Notes under the pieces: generated by a model
What the model saw: the letters and a program-made list of their open reading frames with translations, nothing else
Database searches by the model: none
Told to the model about the DNA's origin: nothing
In this document: piece by piece, positions 54,281 to 63,963 of the stretch
Layout: each line of letters opens with the position of its first letter
Numbering within the stretch: position 1 is the stretch's first letter
Source of the DNA: Phocaeicola vulgatus
GTDB lineage: Bacteria; Bacteroidota; Bacteroidia; Bacteroidales; Tannerellaceae
Assembly: GCA_022009975.1 (NCBI GenBank)
Contig: CP091733.1
Coordinates: forward strand, 327,001 to 391,000
Direction: 5' to 3'
Length of the DNA: 64,000 bases
Translations under genes and position numbers: made by a program

Positions 54281-55090
54281 ATGAATAAGATTACGATACT
54301 TGGTACAGGCAATGCCACCGTTACCCAATGCTATAATACATGCTTTATGATTGAAACAGATACAACCTTATTGCTCGTGGATGCAGGAGGTGGCAATGGT
54401 GTGCTCGGGCAACTGAAGAAGGCGGGTGTGGCGATTGCGGATATTCACCATCTTTATGTAACGCATGCGCATACCGACCACATATTAGGCGTGGTTTGGG
54501 TCGTCCGCATGGTGGCACAATGCAAAGGTTATGAAGGAAAGCTCCACGTCTATGGCAATGACAAGGTGCAGCGTGTGATACGGACAATAATTGATATGAT
54601 ATTGGCTAAAAAGCAATTGGCAAAGGTGGCAGAACGTGTCGTATTCCATGAGCTGCAAGATGGCGAAATATTCGAAGTTGGTGATATACACATGCAGTGC
54701 TTTGACATACATTCTACCAAAGAGAAGCAATTTGGTTTCCGTGCAGAACTGCCTGTTCCCTGTCAGCACTCAACTCTTAGCATAGCTTGCTTGGGCGACG
54801 AGCCTTATAACCCGCTCAATCGTTCTTTGGTGGAGCATGCCGACTGGCTCTTGTGTGAAGCCTTCTGTTTATATGCAGACCGTGATGAGTTCAAGCCCTA
54901 TGAAAAGAGCCACAGTACTGCCCTCGATGCCGGTAAGCTTGCGGCAGAACTCGGAGTCAAGAGCCTTCTCCTTTACCACACAGAGGAAAAGACGCTTGCC
55001 ACTCGCCGGGCAAACTACACACGTGAAGCAGCCGAGAACTTCAAAGGTCGGATTGTCGTACCCGATGATTTGGATGTAATAGAACTATAA
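54281..55090 (+). CDS. Metallo-beta-lactamase-fold hydrolase (RNase Z-like)
   Basis: 269 residues from the ATG at 54281, which fits the family start (MNKITILGTGNATVTQCYNT) and follows a TACCTTTG box. Metal-binding motif VTHAHTDHILG, then further ligands in LPVPCQHSTLSIACLGDEPY and KSHSTALDAGKLAAELGVKS, YHTEE. This belongs to the RNase Z / arylsulfatase-like branch of MBL-fold enzymes. The in-frame ATG at 54233 is less likely. The substrate is unknown; it is a single gene between two hairpins. Confidence 0.75.
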   Translation: MNKITILGTGNATVTQCYNTCFMIETDTTLLLVDAGGGNGVLGQLKKAGVAIADIHHLYVTHAHTDHILGVVWVVRMVAQCKGYEGKLHVYGNDKVQRVIRTIIDMILAKKQLAKVAERVVFHELQDGEIFEVGDIHMQCFDIHSTKEKQFGFRAELPVPCQHSTLSIACLGDEPYNPLNRSLVEHADWLLCEAFCLYADRDEFKPYEKSHSTALDAGKLAAELGVKSLLLYHTEEKTLATRRANYTREAAENFKGRIVVPDDLDVIEL

Positions 55091-55105
55091 AACCTACCTC
55101 TTTTC

Positions 55106-55172
55106 CAAGAGGTAGTATGCTTTTCCAAAATAGGTAGTATGCTTTTCGGAAAAAGGTAGTATGCTCCCAAAA
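55106..55172 (+). repeat. Three short tandem copies of GGTAGTATGC
   Basis: AGGTAGTATGCTTTTC-type units recur at about 55110, 55132 and 55155 with 22-23 bp spacing, directly behind the MBL-fold gene. There is no coding content. Confidence 0.55.
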
Positions 55173-55250
55173 TTCCTCCTCAAGCTCTTTTCAATATTCT
55201 TGGCGGAACAGAGGGGCAATAGGAGCTTTACTGATTCTGATAAATCTAAA

Positions 55251-55287
55251 GGTGGCGTATCAAAATAACCATTCTGACACACCGCCC
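55251..55287. terminator. Hairpin between convergent genes
   Basis: GGTGGCGTATCAAAAT pairs imperfectly with ATTCTGACACACCGCC; the same ends as the interspersed repeat. It separates the MBL-fold gene from the minus-strand oxidoreductase gene. Confidence 0.6.
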
Positions 55288-55306
55288 GTATTCTTTTTAT
55301 TCCTCG

Positions 55307-56617
55307 TCAAATCTTCGGCAACTCCCAAGGAGCACGGTATTCTTTGCACAAATATTTGTCCGCCTCTGCGTCATGGAAGCTTTTTCCGTCCCATGAGAGT
55401 TTCTTGCCTGTACGATAAGCAATATTACCCAATTGGGAGAATTTGGCAATGTGTGCGCCAATCTCAATGCTGGCATTACAATTGCGGTTGCGGGTCTTCA
55501 TACATTCCAACAGATTCTTGACATGTAAATTCAATCCGCCTTCACCGTATGGCTTCTTCAAATCGACCGCTTCCATACGAAGTTTGCCGTCAACCTTTTC
55601 CGGTATAACTTCCCATCCGTCACGGTTGACAACCAATGTGCCGTTTCACCGACAAAGCCCAGTCCGTGGTTCCTGCCGTATGCGCCATCATCAATGCCAA
55701 TGGCATGGTCCCACATGACGGTAAAGCCGTCAAACGTGTAAATGGTTTGTAACAAATCTGGTGTTTCGCAAGCATCGTCGGGATAACCAAATTTGCCACC
55801 GGAAGCCATGATTGATTTGGGAGCAGTCACATTCATGCCATACAAGGCATAATCCAAAAGATGCACGCCCCAATCGGTCATCAAACCGCCTGCGTAATCC
55901 CAGAACCAGCGGAAAGTAAAGTGGAAACGGTTTCGGTTAAACGGGCGTTTGGGAGCCGGACCCAGCCACATGTCATAATCAACTCCTGCAGGAACGGGTT
56001 CGTCTGGCTTGACAGGAATGGACGGGCACCATCCTTGGTATGAGAAAACGCGGACGGTGCGGATTTACCTAATTTTCCGCTGTGGACAAAATCCATTGCG
56101 TCTTGCCAATGAGGGTCACTGCGTTGCCACTGCCCGACTTGCACGACCCTGTTATATTTTTCAGCGGCACGCACCATGATATTGCACTCTTCGATGCTGT
56201 TGCCCAAAGGCTTTTCGCAATAAACATCCTTCCCTGCTTCGCAAGCAGCCACCATTTGCAGGCAGTGCCAATGGTCGGGCGTACCAACGATGACGACATC
56301 AATATCTTTGTTGTCAATTAGTTTACGCCAATCTTTATACAAGTTTTTAACTTTCTTGCCCGTGATTTTCTGTAAATCGGTAGCCCTTGTATTCAGTACG
56401 TTATCATCGATATCAGCCAATGCGATGCATTCGACTTCCGGGTTGCGGACAAAGGCTTTCAAGTCTTCGAATCCCATTCCGTTGCATCCGATAAGTCCGA
56501 CATGGATTTATCGTTTGCACTTACTGCGTTCACATTGGAACGGATATAAAAAGGACTAAACGTAAGTCCTGCCCCAATCAATGAAGCTTGTTTGATGAAA
56601 TCTCTACGTGTTGTCAT
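55307..56617 (-). CDS. Exported Gfo/Idh/MocA-family oxidoreductase (three frameshifts)
   Basis: About 435 residues when joined. N-terminal TAT-like leader MTTRRDFIKQASLIGAGLTF; Rossmann part HVGLIGCNGMGFEDLKAFVR, ADIDDNVLNTRA, VVIVGTPDHWHCLQMVAACE and the family motif AGKDVYCEKPLGNSIEE; C-terminal domain RFHFTFRWFWDYAGGLMTDW with WGVHLLDYALYGM. Breaks near 56510 (one A missing), 56040-55970 and 55640. NAD(P)-dependent oxidoreductase of sugars, here exported with bound cofactor. A DUF1080 gene 1.6 kb further on may act in the same 3-keto-sugar chemistry (inference). Confidence 0.8.
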
Positions 56618-56657
56618 GGAAATATATATTATTAATGATATTGATTATCGTTGAGGA

Positions 56658-57301
56658 TTATAAACAGAATTTCAAATAGTCGTCGAATGTCAGCCCTTGA
56701 AAATCAGGAATGACTTTATATGCTTTGTCCTTCAATTCTTCTGCCGGATTCGTTGTGCTCAAAGCAATGACATTCATTCCTGCATTGTTTCCTGAAGCAA
56801 TCCCCGTAAAAGAATCTTCAAAGACCAAACAATCCGCAGGGTCATATCCCAAATCTTTTGCAGCCAAAAGGTAGCAGAATGGGTCAGGTTTGCCACGGGT
56901 AATCCTGTCAGCCGAGACAATCGTATCAAACAGGTCTTTGATAGGTAGTTGTTTGAATGCTTGGCTCAGTTTGGCATCACCAGAGCTGGTTACTAAAGCG
57001 ACAGGCACTTGGTGTTGTTTCAGCATTCTGACAAACTCCAATGATCCCGGCATGGGAGGAAAATCCATATTCACATCATAACTGTCCGATTCGTCCATGA
57101 TTTGGCGTTTCTCTTCTTCGCTACGATCCGCAAAGTATTTATTGATGATTCCTTCAAGGGTCGATCCTTTTATGGCTTTGGAAAAGTTGGGGTCAGGAAT
57201 GTGATGACGTTTTCCCATATCAGCCCAAAAGATGTCGTATAATCTTTCCGTGTCAACCAAAACACCATCAAAATCGAATAAAGCAGCTTTTTAATTTTCA
57301 T
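56658..57301 (-). CDS. HAD-superfamily hydrolase, beta-phosphoglucomutase-like
   Basis: About 213 residues when the A run near 57289 is corrected: MKIKKAALFDFDGVLVDTER (HAD motif I, the nucleophile Asp), then the open frame from 57260. Motif II in VALVTSSGDAKL, motif III Lys in RGKPDPFCYLLA, motif IV in DCLVFEDSFTGIASG; the cap domain follows motif I. The family includes sugar-phosphate phosphatases and mutases; the substrate is not predictable. Start chosen at 57301 because motif I lies upstream of the longest open frame. Confidence 0.8.
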
Positions 57302-57425
57302 GTTCTTGTCAATTTTTTTGTTACAAAAAAATAGGATAATAAATCTAAAAATATGGTGGGATTATAGATTGTTTAGATTATTTTTGTTGTGCTGATAACG
57401 GAAATAGCTAATAAATAAATGTAAG

Positions 57426-58168
57426 ATGACAGATAGTATTGTAATTATACCGACGTATAACGAAAAAGAGAATATCGAAAATATTATCCGGGCCGTCTTC
57501 GGCTTAGAGAAGGAGTTCCATATATTGATAATAGATGATGGTTCTCCGATGGAACGGCTACGATAGTCAAGAAGCTACAGCAAGAATTTCCAGACCGTCT
57601 TTTTTTGGTGGAACGATCTGGGAAACAGGGTTTGGGCACAGCATATATATGTGGATTCAAGTGGTCCATTGAACATAAATATGATTTTATATTTGAGATG
57701 GATGCCGATTTCAGCCATAATCCGAACGACTTGCCACGATTGTATGCGGCTTGTGTCGAGCAGGGTGCCGATGTGGCGATTGGATCCCGCTATTGTAATG
57801 GCGTGAATGTGGTGAACTGGCCGTTGGGCAGAGTACTGATGTCATACTACGCTTCTGTTTATGTGCGGACTGTTACCGGCATGCATATCCAAGACACGAC
57901 TGCCGGCTTCAAGTGTTATCGCCGTAGTGTCTTAGAGACCATTGATTTAGACCATATCCATTTTAAAGGCTATGCGTTCCAAATAGAGATGAAGTTCACA
58001 GCTTATAAGTGTGGGTTCAAGTTGGTGGAGGTGCCAATCATATTCATCAACCGTGTTTTAGGTACGTCTAAAATGAATTCATCCATCTTTGGCGAGGCTT
58101 TGTTTGGCGTGTTAAAATTGAAATGGTGGAGTTTTTGGAAGAAATATCCACAAAAGAGTAACAATTAA
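57426..58168 (+). CDS. GT2 polyprenyl-phosphate glycosyltransferase (DPM1-like), one frameshift
   Basis: ATG at 57426 gives MTDSIVIIPTYNEKENIENI and IIDDGSP; then one G is missing (TCCGATGG for TCCGGATGG near 57549) and the frame resumes with GTATIVKKLQQEFPDRLFLV, FEMDADFSHNP (DxD), and AYICGFKWSIEH to KWWSFWKKYPQ. About 247 residues, the length of soluble dolichol/polyprenol-phosphate mannosyltransferases. It attaches a sugar to a polyprenyl phosphate at the cytoplasmic membrane face. Neighbours (GT39, LAB_N protein, second GT2) point to a glycolipid or lipid A decoration pathway. Confidence 0.8.
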
Positions 58169-58183
58169 ATATTCGCAGGTACG

Positions 58184-58993
58184 ATGAAAATAAAAATGTT
58201 ATGTATCTTGGCATCCTCTGCAATGTTGTTCGGATGTTCAGGAAACAAGAAAGCCCAGGAAACGGAAACTGCTGTACAAGAAGAGGTGCAAAGCACAGAA
58301 AATGTCCGTAACCAATTAACTGACCAAGAAAAAGCAGAAGGCTGGAAATTATTATTCGATGGCAAGACTACTAATGGCTGGCGTGGTGCCCATAAGGATG
58401 CCTTTCCTGAAAAAGGATGGCATATCGAAGATGGCATGTTGGTCGTTGAAGGTTCCAATGGAGGTGAATCTACCAACGGAGGAGATATCGTTACCGAAGA
58501 TCAATATTCCGCTTTTGAGTTGAGTGTTGATTTCAAGATAACAAAAGGAGCCAATAGTGGCATCAAGTATTTTGTGACAGAAGGGGAAAAGCAGAAAGGT
58601 TCGGCATACGGATTGGAATTCCAAATTTTGGACGATGCCGTGCACCCTGATGCGAAATTATATACTACTTATCCAGGCAGCCGTACTTTGTCCAGTTTGT
58701 ATGATTTGATAAAGAGCGAGAATGTACATTTCAACGGTGTAGGCGAGTGGAACACTGCTGTCGTTAAAGTATTTCCAAACAATCATGTTGAACATTGGTT
58801 GAATGGGGTGAAAGTGTTAGAGTATGAACGAGGAAGCAACGAGTTCCGTGAATTGGTGAAAGGTAGTAAATATGCAGCTCCGGAATATAACACTTCTGGC
58901 AAATTCGGAGAGGCTGCAGAAGGACATATCTTATTGCAAGATCATGGAGATGAAGTATATTTCTGTAATATAAAGATTAAAGAGTTAAAGTAA
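58184..58993 (+). CDS. DUF1080 (3-keto-disaccharide hydrolase/lyase-type) lipoprotein
   Basis: 269 residues: lipoprotein leader with MLFGCSGN, a short charged linker, then the DUF1080 jelly roll: EGWKLLFDGKTTNGWRG, GWHIEDGMLVVEGSNGG, ELSVDFKITKGANSGIKYFV, GLEFQILDD, GHILLQDHGDEVYFCNIKIK. Members act on 3-keto sugars or glycosides in gut Bacteroidota. It stands 15 bp behind the GT2 gene, though its role seems catabolic; the exported Gfo/Idh oxidoreductase at 55307 could supply 3-keto substrates (inference). Confidence 0.85.
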   Translation: MKIKMLCILASSAMLFGCSGNKKAQETETAVQEEVQSTENVRNQLTDQEKAEGWKLLFDGKTTNGWRGAHKDAFPEKGWHIEDGMLVVEGSNGGESTNGGDIVTEDQYSAFELSVDFKITKGANSGIKYFVTEGEKQKGSAYGLEFQILDDAVHPDAKLYTTYPGSRTLSSLYDLIKSENVHFNGVGEWNTAVVKVFPNNHVEHWLNGVKVLEYERGSNEFRELVKGSKYAAPEYNTSGKFGEAAEGHILLQDHGDEVYFCNIKIKELK

Positions 58994-59016
58994 GAGTTGA
59001 TTCTGATACATCTTTA

Positions 59017-59167
59017 GGCGGTGTGTCAGAATTGTAAACTGCTGTGTTGCTTTTCGGAATAAAACTAATAGTAAATCACTGTCGGTTTCATCTTCAGCAT
59101 CTTGCATTTTGCTAATTCTGACACACCTTAAGGACCTGCATCAAAACAGTCGTTTTGACACAGTCCC
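59017..59167 (+). repeat. Interspersed intergenic repeat, copy 4
   Basis: From GGCGGTGTGTCAGAATTGTA through CTAATTCTGACACACC to the hairpin TCAAAACAGTCGTTTTGA. It is the most complete plus-oriented copy beside 30764-30924 and lies between the DUF1080 gene and the GT39 gene. Confidence 0.7.
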
Positions 59168-59193
59168 ATATCGTCTTTTTTTTGTTTTTGAAG

Positions 59194-60829
59194 ATGTCGT
59201 TAAAAGGAGAAAAATTAACATCCAGCTGGGTTCTATTAGGCTTCCTTCTAATTTGTACCTTTTTTATCCATAACCAAGCTATCTTTGTGGATATCATGGA
59301 ATCTCGCAATTTGATAACAGCGAGGGAAATGGTTTCAGAAGGTAATTGGTTGATTCCGACGATGAATGGAGAGTTGCGCCTTGAGAAGCCACCTCTTCCT
59401 ACTTGGATAGCAGCGACAGTGGAGACCTTTTCTCCGGACAATCTGATGCTTCAACGTTCGATGGCTGGCGTGGCTGCCGTGTTGTTGGTCCTGTTCACCG
59501 CATTATTGGCGTATCGCATGACCCGCAACCGGATTTACGCATTTTTGGCTGCCGTGTTGCTTTGTACATCGTATAACCTGATACTTATGGGACGTACTGC
59601 CTCATGGGATATATATTGCCATGCATTCATGATGATTGCCATTTACTTCCTGTTTTGTGGATTGCAAGCAGAAGAATGTCCGATGGGGAAATTCACATGG
59701 GCAGGATTGGCAATGGGAGCGTCCTTTTTAGGAAAAGGCCCGGTTTCCTTTTATGCGTTGTTGATTCCTTTTGGAGTAGCATATACATTATATTATAGAA
59801 AGAGTTTAGCCGGGAAGTGGAAAGGCATCGCATGGATGTCCGCTTTAGCTTTACTCATCTGTGCATGGTGGTATATATATATATATACGTGTCATCCCGA
59901 GTTGAGTGAATTCGTTTTCAAGAAAGAATCGTCCTCATGGGTGAATCACAATGTCCGCCCTTGGTATTATTATTGGAAATTTTTCCTTGAAAGTGGAATA
60001 TGGGCTTTGTTGACGCTTTTGGCGTTGTGTGTCCCGTTATGGAAAAAGCGGGTGCTGGATAAAAGAAATTATCTTTTTTCATTGGTCTGGATGTTGTCGA
60101 TATTGCTCTTCCTTTCTCTTGTTCCTGAGAAAAAAAGCAGGTATCTGCTTCCCATTTTGATTCCGTGCGCCTTGTCAGGAGCCCATTTGTTCCTTTATTG
60201 GATTTGTAAAATGGATAAAAAAGATATTTGGGGACGAATCTCTTACCGTGCCCACGCATTGTCGATAACAGCGGTTATCTTGATTGTCCCTTTTCTTCTC
60301 TATCATTTTGCCTATAAAAAGGGAGTGCTGGATGGAGTTGAATGTTTCTGGCTTTCCATGGGAGTTTGGTTTTTTGGATTATTGATGGGCTTGGAATCAT
60401 TAAAGATGAAACCCTATCGCTTCTTGATGAGCGTGGTGGGATTGTTTATGTTTATTGAGATATTCATGATGCCATATATCGGTAGATTCGTAACCAATAA
60501 AGAGAAGAAAAGCATAAGTGAGACATGGACTATGGCAACTTTGAAACCCTTGCCGTTCTATTACTTATCGACGGACACATTGCGTATCGAATTGGTTTAT
60601 GAAGCTCATAAAAGAATAGAGGATATTGATTTGGCAGACACAACTGCAGTGAAAGGCTTTGCCCTTTGTGCTTTTATCCAGCACGGAGCATATTTCTGGA
60701 GAGGAAAAATGGAAATCAAGCGTTACAATAACACCTGTGGGGCGCTATGATGATAATCCTTGGCCTCAAGGACATAGGCGTTATACGGAAGACTTTATTA
60801 AGTATGTGACGGTTTGGCGACAAAAATAG
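59194..60829 (+). CDS. GT39 / ArnT-like membrane glycosyltransferase (frameshift near the end)
   Basis: From the ATG at 59194 (MSLKGEKLTSSWVLLGFLLI) about 545 residues, with about twelve membrane helices. The first periplasmic loop has the PMT_2/ArnT pattern IMESRNLITAREMVSEGNWL then IPTMNGELRLEKPPLPTW. It transfers a sugar from a polyprenyl-phosphate donor to a lipid or protein acceptor on the periplasmic side. As read, the frame stops at 60750; shifting near 60735 gives VGRYDDNPWPQGHRRYTEDF to a stop at 60829, 6 bp before the next gene. Acceptor is inferred to be lipid A or another envelope glycolipid from the neighbours. Confidence 0.8.
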
Positions 60830-60835
60830 AAAAAT

Positions 60836-61546
60836 ATGAATATTACTGATAAATATGAACTGACGATAATTGTGCCGGTATATAATGAGGAAGATAATAT
60901 GCCGGCTTTGGAAGAAAAACTATCTGCTTATTTGAAACAAGCGATCGTGCCTTCATGCGTGCTGTTCGTGAATGATGGCTCGACGGACGGCAGCCTGGAC
61001 AAAATGATGGGGCTGTGCGAACGTAATACCGATTTCTTTTATTGCAGTTTGGCAAAGAACGGAGGGTTAAGTACCGCTTTGAAAGCGGGAATAGATGAAA
61101 CCTGCTCCCGTTTGGTGGGTTATATAGATGCCGACATGCAGACTGCCCCGGAGGATTTCAACTTGTTGCTGCCTTTTGCCGACGAATATCAACTGGTGAT
61201 GGGAATACGTGCCAACCGGAAGGATTCATTGTTTAAGAACATGCAGTCGAAGATTGCAAATGGATTCAGACGGATGATGACCCACGACCAAGCTACTGAC
61301 ACGGGCTGCCCGTTGAAGATTATGCAGACATCGTATGCCAAACGTATTCCATTCTTTACCGGGATGCACCGTTTCTTGCCGGCAATGATACAGTTGCAAC
61401 AGGGAAAGATGAAAGAGATTCCTGTCCACCATTATCCCCGTGTGGCTGGTGTGTCCAAATATCACCTGTGGAACCGTTTGATTTCACCTTTCGTGGATTG
61501 TTTCGCTTATCGCTGGATGGAAAAAGATATATCAATTACCAAATAG
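60836..61546 (+). CDS. GT2 glycosyltransferase (ArnC/DPM-like)
   Basis: 236 residues: TIIVPVYNEEDNMPALEEKL, CVLFVNDGSTDGSLDKMMGL, LVGYIDADMQTAPEDFNLLL with the DxD motif, and VHHYPRVAGVSKYHLWNRLI near the end. Family 2 transferases of this form charge undecaprenyl phosphate. No C-terminal membrane helices are present, unlike ArnC. It lies between the GT39 and LAB_N genes with short spacings, so it is probably the donor-forming enzyme for the GT39 protein. Confidence 0.85.
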   Translation: MNITDKYELTIIVPVYNEEDNMPALEEKLSAYLKQAIVPSCVLFVNDGSTDGSLDKMMGLCERNTDFFYCSLAKNGGLSTALKAGIDETCSRLVGYIDADMQTAPEDFNLLLPFADEYQLVMGIRANRKDSLFKNMQSKIANGFRRMMTHDQATDTGCPLKIMQTSYAKRIPFFTGMHRFLPAMIQLQQGKMKEIPVHHYPRVAGVSKYHLWNRLISPFVDCFAYRWMEKDISITK

Positions 61547-61574
61547 CAAAGACGGACTTACAAGATAACAAAGA

Positions 61575-62199
61575 ATGAAAGGAATATATGTTATCGGATT
61601 GATAGCGCAGCTATTCTTTTCAGGGAGGATGATGGTGCAATGGATCCTGTCCGAGAAGAATAAGGAAATCGTTTCCCCTACGTTATATTGGGTATTTAGT
61701 TTGATAGGATCTTATCTGCTTTGTATATACGGTTGGTTGCGTGATGATTTTTCCATCATTTTGGGGCAATTCATCTCTTTTTATATCTATATTTGGAATT
61801 TGAATGAGAAAGGTTATTGGCGATGCTTGCCGGTCGTCGCTCGCGGGATATTGACTGTCACTCCTTTGGTGGCAGCCGTATTTGCCGTGCAAGATTTGGA
61901 TGTTTATCGAAACATTTTTCCAAAACAGCGCGGTGCCCTTATGGTTGATTTTGTTGGGTTCGGCAGGACAAGTCATATTTACTCTTCGTTTTGTCTACCA
62001 GTGGTATTATTCACGGAAAAAAGGAGAATCGGCTTTGCCCGTCCCTTTTTGGGTGATTAGTTTGGTGGGCTCATTGATGATTGCTGCGTATGGCATCATC
62101 CGTTTGGATCCCATATTGATATTGGGACAGTCAACCGGATTCATCGTATATACGCGGAATATTATCTTAGGGAAAAGGAGTAAGGAAAAAGAGGAATAA
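61575..62199 (+). CDS. LAB_N (lipid A biosynthesis N-terminal domain) membrane protein, duplicated, one frameshift
   Basis: About 207 residues with six or more helices and two LAB_N repeats: RMMVQWILSEKNKEIVSPTL, YWVFSLIGSYLLCIYGWLRD, GQFISFYIYIWNL, and again RFVYQWYYSRKKGESALPVP, FWVISLVGSLMIAAYGIIRL, GQSTGFIVYTRNI. The break near 61935 joins the two open parts. LAB_N proteins accompany lipid A and polyprenyl-sugar transferases and are possible flippases or scaffolds. Two base pairs separate its stop from the epimerase ATG. Confidence 0.8.
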
Positions 62200-62201
62200 A
62201 A

Positions 62202-63204
62202 ATGAAAATACTGATTACGGGTGCCGCCGGATTTATTGGCTCTTTTTTAGCTGAAGCTTTGTTGAAAAGAGGAGAAGAAGTGGTGGGCATAGATAACTTG
62301 AATGATTATTACGATGTCAATTTGAAATATAGCCGTTTGAAACAGTTAGGCATACAGTTGGACGTAAGGGCGGTTGGGGCTGTTAGTTCTCTTTATCCCC
62401 GGTTCCGGTTTCAAAAGGCAGACATAACGGATCTTTCGTTTATCAAGGATTTGTTTGAAAAGGAGAGGTTTGACATGGTTTGCAATTTGGCAGCGCAAGC
62501 CGGAGTCCGCTATTCGATTGAAAATCCCTACGCTTATGTCCAATCGAACGTAGTCGGTTTCTTGAATATATTAGAAGGTTGCAGGCATACTTCAGTTCGA
62601 CATTTAGTTTATGCCAGTTCAAGTAGCGTGTATGGACTGGCTGATCATTACCCGTTTCAGGAGTCAGACAAAACAGATGCGCCGGTCAGCTTGTACGGGG
62701 CGACCAAGAAGGCGGATGAATTGATGGCTCACGCCTATAGTAAATTGTATCATTTGCCCACTACCGGATTACGTTACTTTACCGTCTATGGCCCATGGGG
62801 CAGACCGGATATGGCTCCGTTTATTTCTTGACAAGATTGTCCATGACGGAATCATACAAGTTTTCAATAACGGGCAGATGCAACGGGATTTTACCTATGT
62901 GGATGATGTCGTGGAAGCGACTGTCCGGGTTTTGAATAATCCTCCGAGTGAAGAAATCCCCTATAGAATCTACAATGTAGGTCATTCATCCCCGCTTGAT
63001 TTAATGGATTTTATCCATTTGTTGGAAAAGTGCGCAGGTAAAACAGTGAAGAAGGAATATAAGGGAATGCAACAAGGAGATGTGTTGGCTACTTATGCGG
63101 ATACCCATTTGTTGGAGAATGACATCCATTTCAAGCCTTCGACTTCCATTGAGGAAGGAGTACAGGCTTTTTATAATTGGTATATGGGGTTTAGAAAGAA
63201 TTAA
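62202..63204 (+). CDS. NAD-dependent sugar epimerase, UDP-glucuronate 4-epimerase-like (one frameshift)
   Basis: About 334 residues when joined. GAAGFIGSFLAEALLKRGEE (Rossmann GxxGxxG), then DNLNDYYDVNLKYSRLKQLG, a hallmark of UDP-uronate epimerases; VYASSSSVYG and SLYGATKKADELM (YxxxK catalytic pair); GLRYFTVYGPWGRPDM. After the break near 62823 (one T missing in the T run), LDKIVHDGIIQVFNNGQMQR leads to DFTYVDDVVEATVRVL. It would convert UDP-GlcA to UDP-GalA, a plausible donor sugar for the upstream transferases. The exact sugar specificity is not proven. Confidence 0.8.
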
Positions 63205-63246
63205 CAAAAACAACATGAATAATAAGGTGTATTGATTGAAAATTGT

Positions 63247-63255
63247 TATCTTTGC
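63247..63255 (+). promoter_or_regulatory. -7 box before marC
   Basis: TATCTTTGC fits the TAnnTTTGC consensus 64 bp before the ATG; no convincing -33 box. Confidence 0.45.
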
Positions 63256-63318
63256 ATACGGGAGGAGGCCAGTAATAAGAAAAGGCTTCAAAAATTAATG
63301 AAACTAAAATAAAAACAT

Positions 63319-63963
63319 ATGGAATCAGTACTTCCTTTTGCGCTGCTTTGCTTTACTTCGTTTTTCACGTTGATCAATCCCTTAGGAACTATGCCCGTTT
63401 TCCTTTCCATGACAGGGGGGATGTCTAATAAGGAAAGAAAACGAATTGTCATGAAATCAACCATGGTGGCTTTCATCATTATGATTTCATTTACCATATT
63501 CGGTCGTTTTTTGTTCCAAGTTTTCGGTTTGTCAACGAATGGATTCCGTATTGCAGGTGGAATCATTATCATGAAAATAGGATATGACATGCTTCAGGCA
63601 AAGTACACCCATATCAAATTTAATGAAGAAGAAATCCAACATGTTGCCAATGATATATCTATTACTCCGTTGGCCATTCCTATGCTTTGCGGTCCTGGAG
63701 CCATAGCCAATGGTATTGTGTTGATGGAAGATGCAGATACATGGCTGAAGAAATTCCTATTGGTAGGAATCATTGCTTTGGTCTTTTTCATTACTTCTGT
63801 TGTGTTGAGAGCATCTACCCGTTTGGTCCAATTCATGGGAGAGACGGGGAACAATGTGATGATGAGGCTCATGGGTCTGATTCTGATGGTAATTGCAGTC
63901 GAGTGCTTTGTGAGCGGTGCTAAACCTATCTTTGTCGATATTATACGTGTGGCTTTAGGTTAA
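63319..63963 (+). CDS. marC: MarC-family integral membrane protein
   Basis: 214 residues, six membrane helices. Family motifs LINPLGTMPVFLSMTGGMSN, FRIAGGIIIMKIGYDMLQ, ITPLAIPMLCGPGAIANGIV and MRLMGLILMVIAVECFVSGA. MarC/UPF0056 proteins are inner-membrane proteins, proposed as transporters (NAAT family) but without a firm substrate. The gene stands alone behind the epimerase gene with its own -7 box. Intact frame. Confidence 0.85.
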   Translation: MESVLPFALLCFTSFFTLINPLGTMPVFLSMTGGMSNKERKRIVMKSTMVAFIIMISFTIFGRFLFQVFGLSTNGFRIAGGIIIMKIGYDMLQAKYTHIKFNEEEIQHVANDISITPLAIPMLCGPGAIANGIVLMEDADTWLKKFLLVGIIALVFFITSVVLRASTRLVQFMGETGNNVMMRLMGLILMVIAVECFVSGAKPIFVDIIRVALG

